Below, piece by piece: positions 34,644 to 43,713 of a DNA stretch of 56,058 nt. Source of the DNA: Flavobacteriaceae bacterium (GTDB taxonomy: Bacteria > Bacteroidota > Bacteroidia > Flavobacteriales > Flavobacteriaceae); the NCBI GenBank assembly GCA_021151665.1, contig JAGKWW010000017.1, positions 1-56,058 on the forward strand, given 5' to 3'. The notes under the pieces are model-generated. The model worked only from the letters and a program-made list of their open reading frames with translations. It searched no databases and was not told the DNA's origin. Every line of letters begins with the position of its first letter. Position 1 is the first letter of the stretch. Position numbers and translations under genes: made by a program.

Positions 34644-35814
34644 ATGCAACAAGTAGTAACGGGGCAGCTACGGCTGCCCCAAAACAAAAGGCAAAAGCTG
34701 CTTCACAAAAACGTAGGCGAGTTCCTGATAAACCTGCAGCAGGAAAGACACCGCCGAAGTGCTTGCCGACCGGACGAGGTCAGCCCCGCAGGGGCTGCTG
34801 CCTATGGTTTTCTGAAAACCAGTTTTCTGACCCACTACACGGGCAGGCAGTCGCAGGCGGTAAAGAGAAGACAGTTTTTTTGCCGCAGCTTCGCGTTGCT
34901 TTGCAACCATTATGGTATACACCCTGTAGACACCAACGGGTATGCCTATCCCTATGGCAGGGAAGTTGTCCTGCACGAAGCAGGAAGGCTGCTCAACCAG
35001 AAGTACCCGCAGCATATTGAAATGGAAGTGCTGGAAGATAACGGAAATTTCATAGTGCAGGCAACTGAAACCTGCTATACGGGCAATACCTTATATTACA
35101 TTCCTGTGCTGCCTGTGTATAAAATGATGCAGGATAAGAGCCACCGAAAAGCAGCACGGTTGCTGCTCTGTGTTTTCAGCTACCTGTACCACACACCGCA
35201 CGTATTCCTTATTACACAGAAGATAGCTTCCTGTACTGGCAGTACGAGATGGTATCGGAATGGGTAACAGGTGACCCCGATGACTGGGAACAAAAGAATA
35301 TTACGAGTATGTGAGCCAGTTACGGGCTGCCCTGCATTACGGGGAAACGAAGTTGCGCAGGCTGTGGAATACCGTACATCTTGACCGCTCCGGGGAATGG
35401 CTTGCGGATTTTAAATCCAACGACCCTTTTGATACAGTGTGCCACCGCATTTCCCAGAAATTTTACACCCTGTGGCAGGACTATCCTGAAACTTCCATAT
35501 ACCGCCATGCCGATACCGACTGCCTACGTGATTTGGAAGAGGACGGATATGATGATTACGAATGTATTACAATGGAAAAATATATCGGGTTTCTTGCCTG
35601 TACTGATGGGTGGCTGTATGACAACGTACAACAGTCGGTTAACGCCTACTTTAACGAAAGCGTGTCAAAACAGGAGCCTGTCCTGAAACGCTATTTTGAC
35701 GGGCAACCGCAGTACACGGACAACCTTGATTTTGAATGCCGCCTGTTTCCGCTTTTAAATGAATTGTGCTACCTCTTAAACAGCTATGATTATGGCAACG
35801 AATGTACAACTTAA
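34644..35814 (+). pseudogene. PRTRC system protein F, broken in several pieces
   Basis: Sequence matching PRTRC protein F is spread over frames. One frame gives FLKTSFLTHYTGRQSQAVKR, FALLCNHYGIHPVDTNGYAY and YYIPVLPVYKMMQDKSHRKA. A second continues EDSFLYWQYEMVSEWVTGD. A third, after 35310, gives YVSQLRAALHYGETKLRRLW and, to the end, LNELCYLLNSYDYGNECTT. The N-terminus before 34800 is uncertain: an alternative frame from ATG 34637 reads as alanine/lysine-rich and may be the true start. At least two shifts lie near 35220 and 35305. No functional assignment beyond the cassette is possible. Confidence 0.7.
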
Positions 35815-36493
35815 CCATCCTAAAGCCGCCCTTGTGGTATTTACAACAAGCGGTCATACTGCCCCTTATATCGAATATTACGATATGGACGAGACTGGCT
35901 GCCCTGTAAACCCACACCCGCTTACGGTCAGGGAAGCGCAAAGCCTTGCCAAAGCCCTAGATACCCGAGAGCAGGCAGGCAAGGCTTTCCTGCGACCCGA
36001 GGGCATACTGCCTGAAAATGTGCTGCACCTCGACCCGTCCGATAACGGCAGTGTGGTATGGTACACCAAGCCCCAACACCAAAAGCTGTACTTTGCCGAA
36101 AGCCTTGGATTGGAAAACGGCACGGTTGCCCTGCCTGCACTGGTTTGGAAAGCTAATAAAAAAGAGCTGCAAATCTTTGCACTTAAAGGCACAGCCAAAC
36201 CCAAAGCCGAAACCCCTTTATATCATGGACCGTTTTTTAACCTCTACCAAAAAGGCTATGTCTGTATGGGAACGGTAAATATTGCCATTAAATCCGCTGC
36301 CAGTTTGGAGGAATTTATTACCGCATGGCACGCCTATTTTTTTGAGAGCTATTTTTCGCACCACATAAACGAACATAACCCCGTTGGCATAAACCTGTTT
36401 AATCTCTACAAAGAACTTATGGCATACCCCGAAAAGACGTTCCCGACCGATACCTTGAGAACCACACCGCTAACCCCTAAAAACCTTTTGTAA
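35786..36493 (+). CDS. PRTRC system protein B
   Basis: An intact 235-residue protein matching PRTRC protein B: VEYF-like segment APYIEYYDMDETGCPVNPHP, AQSLAKALDTREQAGKAFLR, GILPENVLHLDPSDNGSVVW, FNLYQKGYVCMGTVNI and FFESYFSHHINEHNPVG. The start may be ATG 35792 (MATNVQL) instead of 35786; both overlap the end of protein F. The stop overlaps the ThiF start by one base (TAATG). The function is unknown. It is one of only two genes of the cassette without a visible lesion. Confidence 0.85.
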   Translation: MIMATNVQLNHPKAALVVFTTSGHTAPYIEYYDMDETGCPVNPHPLTVREAQSLAKALDTREQAGKAFLRPEGILPENVLHLDPSDNGSVVWYTKPQHQKLYFAESLGLENGTVALPALVWKANKKELQIFALKGTAKPKAETPLYHGPFFNLYQKGYVCMGTVNIAIKSAASLEEFITAWHAYFFESYFSHHINEHNPVGINLFNLYKELMAYPEKTFPTDTLRTTPLTPKNLL

Positions 36494-37278
36494 TGGAAAC
36501 GAAGATAAAAGCACATTTTACCGCACCCGAACTATTGAACCCCACCAACCCTGTAACGGTATGCCTTATCGGGGCAGGCGGTACAGGCTCGCAGGTGTTG
36601 ACAGGACTGGCACGGATGTCCCACAGCCTGCAACAGTTGGGACACGCAGGCTTTCAGGTCAGCCTGTGGGACGATGACCACATCACCGATGCCAACCGTG
36701 GCAGGCAATTGTTTGCCGAATGTGAAGTGGGTTTATCTAAAGCCACAGCCCTCATTACACGTACCAACCGCTTTTTCGGCACGGCATGGAACGCCATTGA
36801 AAAACCGTTTACTGCTGATACTGGCACAGGCAGGAATATAATTTATATTTCCTGCGTGGACAGTGCAGCAGCACGGTTTGGGATAGCCGAAGTATTAAAT
36901 GATTTGGATTTAAGCTCCCACCGAGCCGATACGCCCCGATATTGGATGGATTTTGGAAACAGCAAAGACAAAGGGCAGGTTATTCTCTCAACCATTGGCA
37001 ATATCAAACAGCGTTCATCGGATAAGTTCGTGCCTGTGGGCAGCCTGCCACAGGTTACGGCAGAATATGTCGAACTGCTCAGGGAGGGTGACAGCGAAGA
37101 CCTGCCAAGCTGTTCCCTTGCCGAAGCACTCGAAAAACAGGATTTGTTTATCAACTCCGTACTGGCGCAGATGGGGTGCAGCCTTTTGTGGCAGCTTTTT
37201 AGGCAGGGGTTTACCCTTGAGAGGGGTCTCTTCCTGAATTTGGCAAGTTTTCGCAGCCAACCGTTAGCGGTTGGCTGA
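36493..37278 (+). CDS. PRTRC system ThiF family protein
   Basis: A 261-residue E1/ThiF-like protein. The nucleotide-binding loop IGAGGTGSQVLTGLARM begins near residue 26, followed by the strand VSLWDDDHITDANRGRQLF with the Asp that binds ribose and the Arg-Gln pair typical of ThiF/MoeB adenylyltransferases. ISCVDSAAAR and RYWMDFGNSKDKGQV are also characteristic. No CxxC zinc pairs are seen, as in this subgroup. Such enzymes adenylate the C-terminus of a small partner, but no ubiquitin-like partner is evident here. It is intact and coupled to protein B. Confidence 0.87.
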   Translation: METKIKAHFTAPELLNPTNPVTVCLIGAGGTGSQVLTGLARMSHSLQQLGHAGFQVSLWDDDHITDANRGRQLFAECEVGLSKATALITRTNRFFGTAWNAIEKPFTADTGTGRNIIYISCVDSAAARFGIAEVLNDLDLSSHRADTPRYWMDFGNSKDKGQVILSTIGNIKQRSSDKFVPVGSLPQVTAEYVELLREGDSEDLPSCSLAEALEKQDLFINSVLAQMGCSLLWQLFRQGFTLERGLFLNLASFRSQPLAVG

Positions 37279-37294
37279 TTAGCCCGCACCCCTG

Positions 37295-37341
37295 CGCAAA
37301 AAAGCAATCCCTCCCTTACGGTCGGGAACGCCTTTTTGCGT
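37295..37341 (+). terminator. Imperfect inverted repeat after the PRTRC cassette
   Basis: CGCAAAAAAGC near 37296-37306 pairs imperfectly with GCCTTTTTGCG near 37330-37340 over a loop of about 23 bases. It may act as a weak terminator or be a relic of a coding end; the T run after it is short. Confidence 0.35.
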
Positions 37342-37494
37342 TTTAAAGCGGATGCGCCCGCCCAGCAACAGCATCGGGGAAACCCCTGCTGCATTTGCTG
37401 CCGTGCGCGTCTGTATAGTACGGATTTCTAAATCCTTATTCTTTCGAAGAAAAATTTACTTTGAAACAGTAACAATAGTATATGTAAGCATAGC

Positions 37495-39828
37495 CTATTT
37501 CTTCTCAGTTATCCACATTTGCAGAAAATCATTAACAATAGTGATATAATGGACAGCATCCAACCTTGATTTTGTATGTCCGGGATGTGCAGCAGAGTTC
37601 CTTACGGTACGGATCTCGTCAAGAAGGTCTATCCTCAAATTTATCGGCGAAGTAAATTTGTTAGCTAATTCAGCGACTAGTGTTGCATATTGGCCTCCTA
37701 TACAACTTTCCAATGCCGTAGAACTGTTTTTAAATTTTTCTAAAGACCCCTGCATCTTGGCAAATGTAAACTTACTATTGGGGTCAACAACATGAAATAA
37801 ATCCCTTAGCTCATTTTCAACAGCACGCCCGTACTGGAGTATTACAGGAGAAAAGTCACCACCACTACCGGTAGTGTTTAGCATGAATTCAGCTGATGCC
37901 ATATAGTCAGCTGAATGAGGAGAAAGTTTTGACGTGTCAAAACGCACTCCTATTTCACTGCGATAACGTCTCAGGTCTAGTTTATCTGTAAACTGGTCAA
38001 TTTTAATCTGCAGTTCAGTAATCTTATCGTCACTTTCTTTTTTCTCCACCTTCAGCGCTTCAAATTCGACCAGAAATTTATCCCTCTGAAAATTTAGCAG
38101 GCCCAATTCGAGGTTGTGACTCTCATCAAAGAAGCCGCCATCAAAAACCTTGTAATTGATACTACCGTCTTCTTGAATATATAATGTTGAAAGCTGTTTT
38201 TTGTTAGCCGGGATTTTTTGCAACCCCCTGAGGTAAAAAATTTTAATATCTTTACCATTAATATCTTTCGCAGCTACCAGGGTCTGAAATTTTCGTATCA
38301 GATATTCACTGTGCGTCTCAATGATCATCTGGATTTTAAATTGGTCATTTGCCTCAGCAAACATTGCTGCCAGCAGGGATTGCCATTTGGGATGCAGGTT
38401 AGTTTCCGGCTCTTCAATCAGAAGAAGGCTCGGATCATAATAGTCATGTGAATACTCATTGCCTTTGTCATCATACTCATCTCGGTTCTTCCTGTTCTTC
38501 TCGGCTAGAACGCTTATCTGTATTAGAATTAATATAAGCTGCTTGATACCGTAGCCATAATCAACAAGTTCACGTTTCCGCCCATCCATCCCGATAACCG
38601 AGACTTTCACCAGTTGATATTTTAGCTCGTATTCGACCTCAATCGCTTTGCCTATCTCGAAAGCTGTTAAATATTTATTTATGAAAAAACTTGAGCTGTC
38701 TAGTGCCAGTAAACTATAATCTTTCAAAAGGTTGATGAACGCTGAATCATTCGAACCGAGATAAACCCGTGAATTTGCCTCCCTTATTGTAGATATGTAG
38801 TGCGTAACAGAGATTCTTTGGATTAGGTACTTCCATGTATTTTTGAAACACTCCTCTAGGACAAAAAAAGCCCCATCCGCCTTATCAGGGTTCTTCCACG
38901 GCAGTTGTGCACTAAGGATCCTAAGTGAGAAGTAATACAGTACTTCTTCAATTTCAGGTGGAGGGTAATAAAAATCTTCTGACTGTAGGTCATCTTCGCC
39001 CACCGGCTCTTTGCCGCTTTCTACCGATTTTCCGTTTAACCCATTTTCAATGAACTCTTCCCACTTTTCTATGTCCAGCTCTGTTTTAAATGAATTTACC
39101 AGAATTGAGGGTGCAAAAGGTAATTCAGCTGCAGCACTATCTAATTTTTCAAGAATCTTCCTATCCCTTTTCCTTTCCAAATAAAATTTATAGAATTCTA
39201 ATGCTTGTCCCAGGTAATTCTTGAGTTTTGGGTTATCGAGAGTCCACTCCACATATCCTACCAGTGGATTATCTGATTGAGGGACAAAGAACTCTAAATC
39301 AAATATGCTTTCAGATTTATCTTTGGCTTTTTCAGCACGCCTTTGCTCGTACTCTGCACGTCTTGCTATATGGGCAGCACGCTCAGCTTCTACTTCAGCT
39401 TCTGTTGCTTCCCTGTAAGCAAAAGAAAAAACGATGGCATCATCTTCACGATCAATAACTTCAATCTTCCTTAATTTTGCCGAATAGGCATCTGGTGCGG
39501 AGGGCACGATAAATGATAATGAAACATAAATGTTCCTCATCCCCAGAAAAGGAAAAGGCAGGGAAAAAACGATACTCCGGTTCTCTTTATTAAATAAGAT
39601 ATCGTCAAAATCGCCTAAAAGGTGCTCTTGTTCACTGAGGTCCAGATCGAAAGGAAATTGTTTGCGATTGATGCTGTTTTTAAGCATCTGTAGCGATTTT
39701 ATAATAGAGCTTTTTCCCGAATTATTAGCTCCTGTCAATATATTTATGGAAGATAACTCTTCAAGAAATCCATCTTCATCATTAAAAATTCTGAAATTTT
39801 TTAAACCAATAATATCTATAGGCCTCAT
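37495..39828 (-). CDS. Large AAA (OLD/RecF-like) ATPase with C-terminal HEPN-like domain
   Basis: A 777-residue protein. The N-terminus (IDIIGLKNFRIFNDEDG) and Walker A GANNSGKS (residues 33-40) are those of AAA_15/AAA_21, ABC-like ATPases such as OLD and RecF. A large insert follows, with a charged coil near 155-175. Walker B LLIEEPETNLHP lies near 470-481 and the switch His in ETHSEYLIRK near 500. After a second coil (about 600-635), the last 140 residues form a helical domain containing RNSAAH (Arg743 to His748), the Rx4-6H signature of HEPN ribonucleases. No TOPRIM domain is seen. ATPase-effector fusions like this often act in phage defence. It stands alone, without the usual second gene, and is intact. 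Confidence 0.8.
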   Translation of the reverse strand: MRPIDIIGLKNFRIFNDEDGFLEELSSINILTGANNSGKSSIIKSLQMLKNSINRKQFPFDLDLSEQEHLLGDFDDILFNKENRSIVFSLPFPFLGMRNIYVSLSFIVPSAPDAYSAKLRKIEVIDREDDAIVFSFAYREATEAEVEAERAAHIARRAEYEQRRAEKAKDKSESIFDLEFFVPQSDNPLVGYVEWTLDNPKLKNYLGQALEFYKFYLERKRDRKILEKLDSAAAELPFAPSILVNSFKTELDIEKWEEFIENGLNGKSVESGKEPVGEDDLQSEDFYYPPPEIEEVLYYFSLRILSAQLPWKNPDKADGAFFVLEECFKNTWKYLIQRISVTHYISTIREANSRVYLGSNDSAFINLLKDYSLLALDSSSFFINKYLTAFEIGKAIEVEYELKYQLVKVSVIGMDGRKRELVDYGYGIKQLILILIQISVLAEKNRKNRDEYDDKGNEYSHDYYDPSLLLIEEPETNLHPKWQSLLAAMFAEANDQFKIQMIIETHSEYLIRKFQTLVAAKDINGKDIKIFYLRGLQKIPANKKQLSTLYIQEDGSINYKVFDGGFFDESHNLELGLLNFQRDKFLVEFEALKVEKKESDDKITELQIKIDQFTDKLDLRRYRSEIGVRFDTSKLSPHSADYMASAEFMLNTTGSGGDFSPVILQYGRAVENELRDLFHVVDPNSKFTFAKMQGSLEKFKNSSTALESCIGGQYATLVAELANKFTSPINLRIDLLDEIRTVRNSAAHPGHTKSRLDAVHYITIVNDFLQMWITEKK

Positions 39829-39941
39829 TTTGTTTTTTGATAGTTAGGTTTACAATACAATTGTTAAATGTAAGTAAATATTATCAAATGTAAAATATCC
39901 CGCGAGGCCTGCTGGCTACTATTGCTGCTGTCGAAAATATC

Positions 39942-40283
39942 CTAAGGGCTGCACTCAATGCTTTTCCATAGGTCAAATGCTTCGAAAAGCTCCTGGATTT
40001 GTTCAAATTCTATGAAAGCGGCTAACTCTTTTTTACACTGCATTTTAAACCCCTTAAAACAGGTATACCGTACGAGAGGTATGGCGGCAAGGTCATTGAC
40101 AGTCATAATTTCGGCTCTGGTAAAAAAATTTTGCATTCTTTTACTAAAATGAAATGTACTTTCCGAGAGTTTCATTTGAAGTTTTGCTGCCACCATACCA
40201 TCGAAATATAAATGTGGTGAGTGCAACAGCCTAATCGCTTTGTTCCTAAAAAAATAGGCGCAGACCACTACACTTACGGACAC
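39942..40283 (-). CDS. Small protein with RNA polymerase alpha-CTD-like region
   Basis: Up to 113 residues; start at an internal Met (40175, MKLSESTFHFSKRM) is plausible because the preceding part (VVVCAYFFRNKAIRLL) is unlike the rest. The core FTRAEIMTVNDLAAIPLVRY then KGFKMQCKKELAAFIEF has the two-helix pattern of helix-hairpin-helix domains, like the C-terminal domain of RNA polymerase alpha subunit (TVxDL...KxxxEL). Similar short proteins are carried by mobile elements of Bacteroidota. A regulatory role is inference. Low to moderate confidence that it is expressed. Confidence 0.5.
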   Translation of the reverse strand: MSVSVVVCAYFFRNKAIRLLHSPHLYFDGMVAAKLQMKLSESTFHFSKRMQNFFTRAEIMTVNDLAAIPLVRYTCFKGFKMQCKKELAAFIEFEQIQELFEAFDLWKSIECSP

Positions 40284-40484
40284 TGAGGCACTGGTATACC
40301 TAGACTTCGCATAAGCGAGTGCCCACGCCGTAGCATGAGCGTCTCTACTTAGCCTCGAAGTCTTTAAAAATTACCAGTTTTCAGTGTCGAGACTTAAAGC
40401 AAAAACACTTTAAGATTTTCAATATTTACAACAAAGATAGCAACCTTTGACAAGATGTGCAATGCTGCACTGGGGATTGCCAAC

Positions 40485-41375
40485 TTAGATTTTCAGCCGG
40501 AGCTTTGTCAGGGGCTCTGCTTTTAAAAGGTCCGAGTTCCTTACTTTAAGCCGCTGCCCACGGCCGCCGTTCTTCTCTACCAGTTCAATTTCCAGTACCT
40601 GCCCTTTGGTTAAGGTAAAGACATCCAGCAGGTACACATTCCTTTCTTTACTGTGGCCTTCAACAGTAAGGAGTGGTTTGTATAAACGCAGGGGTTCCAG
40701 GGTACGCTCCTGGACTACGGTGCGCTTGGCCACCTTTCGGTCAACAATAGCGAAGCGTATAAAATCCGGCGTAAAGGGAACATGTGTGGTATTTTCAGTT
40801 TGGATATGGAAATAGTACTTCCCGCCATGTATATAGATGCCCCGCAGTGAGAAGGCAATACCATAGCCTTCGGATTTAACTTTCAGCTGCCTTTCGTTCT
40901 TGTTATAGAGTGCCTCCATTAATAAGCCTGTCAGCGTTGCCGGCGTTGTGCCGAGCGATTCAAAACGTATGTCAGCAGCCTCTTTCCTTGAAGATGACCG
41001 CATGCCTTTCGAAAGGTTATGGCCGAGAACTACGGGGTGATCGCTATAGCACACGTCAAAGCTATAGAACTGCCCATCTTCAGTGATAACAGAAAAATTG
41101 CTTTCGGTTGGAAAGCCTGTTACTGCCGCTTTCACGCGCAGTACATTATCAGCATCTTCTGCCTTCCCCGCGACAATGTTGTCGCTTCCCAGATCCACAT
41201 ACCGGATGCCGGAGGGAAAAATAATATGGGAGGTCTTTTCATAGGTTACTTCTATGGCATAGGGTTCCACTTTTCCTAAGGTAATCACCTCATCAGGGTG
41301 TACCTGAGCCTGCGTGTTATATGTGATACCGCATAGCAGTACGAGCATTGCGATGGTAAACTGTTGTATTTTCAT
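40485..41375 (-). CDS. traN: Conjugative transposon protein TraN (DUF4138)
   Basis: A 296-residue secreted protein of the Bacteroides-type conjugation (type IV-like) machinery, VirB9-like and thought to be part of the outer-membrane core. A signal peptide (MKIQQFTIAMLVLLCGITYN, then TQAQ) precedes the domain with IEVTYEKTSHIIFPSGIRYV and DLGSDNIVAGKAEDADNVLR, and NTTHVPFTPDFIRFAIVDR and KRTVVQERTLEPL, all typical of TraN. It is intact and lies 16 bases after the traM fragment, in the usual traM-traN order. The rest of the tra operon is missing. Confidence 0.9.
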   Translation of the reverse strand: MKIQQFTIAMLVLLCGITYNTQAQVHPDEVITLGKVEPYAIEVTYEKTSHIIFPSGIRYVDLGSDNIVAGKAEDADNVLRVKAAVTGFPTESNFSVITEDGQFYSFDVCYSDHPVVLGHNLSKGMRSSSRKEAADIRFESLGTTPATLTGLLMEALYNKNERQLKVKSEGYGIAFSLRGIYIHGGKYYFHIQTENTTHVPFTPDFIRFAIVDRKVAKRTVVQERTLEPLRLYKPLLTVEGHSKERNVYLLDVFTLTKGQVLEIELVEKNGGRGQRLKVRNSDLLKAEPLTKLRLKI

Positions 41376-41391
41376 TGGAATTTTAATTTAG

Positions 41392-42516
41392 TTATTTTTC
41401 TTTTGATACCAGGAACAGCTGGTAGCCTGCAGTGAGGTTCGCCTTCTGGGGCTTTACCCTTTTGGAAAAGTAGCCGGAGATGCCCTGTAGCAACCCCCTT
41501 GTAGCATCTGAGGTGAGCTGTTGCCCGGCATTCCTGTTGATGGTGAAGCTGCCGCCTGCAGCGTTACCCATATTGGCAAGGGTACCATTCACTGCGGTTA
41601 CCTCCGGTGCGTATGGCTGGTTGAGCCCTTTCTGACCGTCAAGGTCATAGGCCGAGGTCTACCGGTATGATTCGGCCATTTACTTCAAGGGATACTACCT
41701 GCAGCTGCAGGCAGCTGGTTTGGAATTTCGCCGTAGCCGTTACGATAAATCCTGCAGGAAGGGTGGCGCCACCAAGCCTTGCAGGCTACAGCAGGCGCAA
41801 TTGTACGCTGCCCTCACCGGTAATTTTCACGGACTGGTGCACGCAGGCCCTGAGCGAGTTGACAGGCTGCACCATAGGCGCCGGTTTACCCGCCGTATGA
41901 AAATTACTTTGGGCTGCAAGCGCTAATTTTTGTAATGCCAGCGAGTCCGGGACATTTTGTACAAGACGGGATACTATGGACTTCTTTGCCGGTTGCACTT
42001 CCAGGTAGTTATGATTATCTTCCTGTTCGGCTTTACTGCCGATGCTGTCTTTAGCCACAGCTGTTCCAAGGAAATATTTCGCTGCCATCTGGTACGATTT
42101 TTCCATGAGCTGCAGCCGGTCCAAGGTCCCATTACGGGGCTGGCTTTCCTGCCCGAGCTGCTCCCTAAGCTTCTCATTTTCCTTACGCAACATTTCCTGC
42201 TCGGGGTTTTCCCTGTAAAAACTGCTAAGGGAACGTTACATATTCCGGTAGCTGCCCAACGCGGGGTTATCCGCCCTGCCTCCGTGGGAGCATCAGGCGC
42301 TTCTTCTACCAAGTCGGGCTCTTTAGTCGCACTTGCAGTGCTGTCCGCATGCCAGTAGTCCGATAAGGTCATTAGTGCTTCCCGCTTTGCCCTTTCCTTT
42401 TTCCTGAGCATTTCCTGCTCATACGCCTTGCCCTTATCCGCCGGCAGCCCATCTTCCGTTGCCTGAGGTAACCCATCCGAACCTGTAGGTTTGCAAGTAT
42501 TCTTCAATGATCTCAA
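41392..42516 (-). pseudogene. traM: Conjugative transposon protein TraM, truncated and frameshifted
   Basis: Pieces of TraM in at least three frames. The 5' part (from 42516) has KAYEQEMLRKKERAKREALM and TLSDYW. The middle gives ENEKLREQLGQESQPRNGTL, RLQLMEKSYQMAAKYFLGTA and SIVSRLVQNVPDSLALQ. The 3' part from 41592 gives VNGTLANMGN-like MNGTLANMGNAAGGSFTINR and GISGYFSKRVKPQKANLTAG, ending LFLVSKEK at 41392. The N-terminal membrane anchor is missing upstream of 42516. This end is probably a deletion junction and marks the right limit of the recognisable conjugative element. Confidence 0.8.
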
Positions 42517-42733
42517 GAAATTTTATACATTTGTTTTAATACGTCACTAAGTAGTGATACATATTAACTTTACACAGTTTGCAAAGGTCTGCGTGAACAC
42601 TGAAGGGTTCAAAATAAAAAGGCTAAAGGCTTTTAATATACGTTTGGACTATTCCTGTTTCTAAATCACTATGATCAGCTTTGTGAGGATAAATAATGAC
42701 CCACAAAAAAGATTGTCAAACAACACTATCAGA

Positions 42734-43711
42734 ATGAAATATCTAAGAACATTTGCATTGTTGATCGGCTTCACAATAATGAATATCCCGGCACAAGCCC
42801 AACCGGGGCCTCAGGAAAATAAACGGGCCACCGGATTAAACAACGAGATATTTAAGATCATTCGGAAAAACTCGTTGTTTACAGATAAATTGAACTGGGA
42901 CGATATAAAATCAGAAAGCAGGAAACTGACATTTACCGGGAATGACTCCATCAACGAACAATTAATTTTTGGCTTTTACAAACAAAAGTTGAGGGAAGTG
43001 GGAGACAAACATTCATTCTTTATTTCCTCCAGAAGAATAAATGAGATCCGTAAAGCACCGGTAACAGAGGTGCCACAGGGTGAATATCTTGGTAACGGGA
43101 TCGGATGGATAAAAGTGCCGCGATTAATGACATTTGATAAAAATAAAGATATTGAATTCGCCAATACTATACGAGCCATCATTGAAAAGATTGATACCGA
43201 GAATACCGTTACAGGATGGATCGTGGATTTGCGCCATAACGGCGGCGGTAACATGTGGCCGATGATTGCCGGATTAAATGCATTAATTGATGATGGTACG
43301 GCAGGCTATTTTGTTCAGGGAAAATCCAGACGGGCATGGGCCAATGAAAATGGCAAAATTGATGGACAAACCCAGCCACTGAACACCTACAAAATCAAAA
43401 ACAACAAAGTGAAAATTGCAGTTTTGTTTGATGCGCAAACGGGCAGTAGCGGAGAGATGACTGCTGTTTCATTCCTCGGACTTCCAAATGTGAAAACTTT
43501 CGGACAAACCACTTCAGGCTATATTACCGCCAATTATACCTTCCCATTGTCTAACGGAGGGCAACTGTTGTTAGCCAGGACCTACGTAACGGATAGAACG
43601 GGAAAAAGCTATCTAGAAGGCATTATACCTGATGTAATTGTAGATGACTTATCAAATACTAAAGACGATAATGTTATCAAAACCGCCGTAAAATGGCTTA
43701 AAGAGTTGTAA
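42734..43711 (+). CDS. Secreted S41-family peptidase-like protein
   Basis: With the start at ATG 42734 (a start at 42671 would place 21 polar residues before the signal peptide) the product is 325 residues. A signal peptide MKYLRTFALLIGFTIMNIPA ends near AQAQ. The S41 core contains GIGWIKVPRL, WIVDLRHNGGGNMWP and FDAQTGSSGEMTAVSFL, the last with the nucleophile serine. GQTTSGYITANY follows where tail-specific proteases have a Gly-Lys. The missing lysine and lack of a PDZ domain place it nearer the IRBP/tricorn-like S41 proteins than CtpA. It is followed after two bases by the GNAT gene. Confidence 0.8.
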   Translation: MKYLRTFALLIGFTIMNIPAQAQPGPQENKRATGLNNEIFKIIRKNSLFTDKLNWDDIKSESRKLTFTGNDSINEQLIFGFYKQKLREVGDKHSFFISSRRINEIRKAPVTEVPQGEYLGNGIGWIKVPRLMTFDKNKDIEFANTIRAIIEKIDTENTVTGWIVDLRHNGGGNMWPMIAGLNALIDDGTAGYFVQGKSRRAWANENGKIDGQTQPLNTYKIKNNKVKIAVLFDAQTGSSGEMTAVSFLGLPNVKTFGQTTSGYITANYTFPLSNGGQLLLARTYVTDRTGKSYLEGIIPDVIVDDLSNTKDDNVIKTAVKWLKEL

Positions 43712-43713
43712 CC

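Larger units (their letters stand above)
21653..42530. mobile_element. Decayed integrative element / defence island next to tRNA-Pro (approximate limits)
   Basis: The stretch between tRNA-Pro and the S41 peptidase gene contains only accessory genes: a DUF1016 relic, a helicase-methylase-restriction operon, ssb, DUF932 and PRTRC genes, an AAA-HEPN gene, an alpha-CTD-like gene, and traN and traM of Bacteroides-type conjugative transposons. Many are broken and base composition changes abruptly between modules. Integrase, relaxase and the other tra genes are absent, so it is not mobile by itself. The right limit is where traM breaks off near 42,530; exact att sites are not visible. Confidence 0.6.

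Noticed and set aside
40284..40484. Possible att site or regulatory RNA between the alpha-CTD-like gene and traN
   Set aside because: Only short scattered repeats were seen; nothing distinguishes it from ordinary intergenic sequence.
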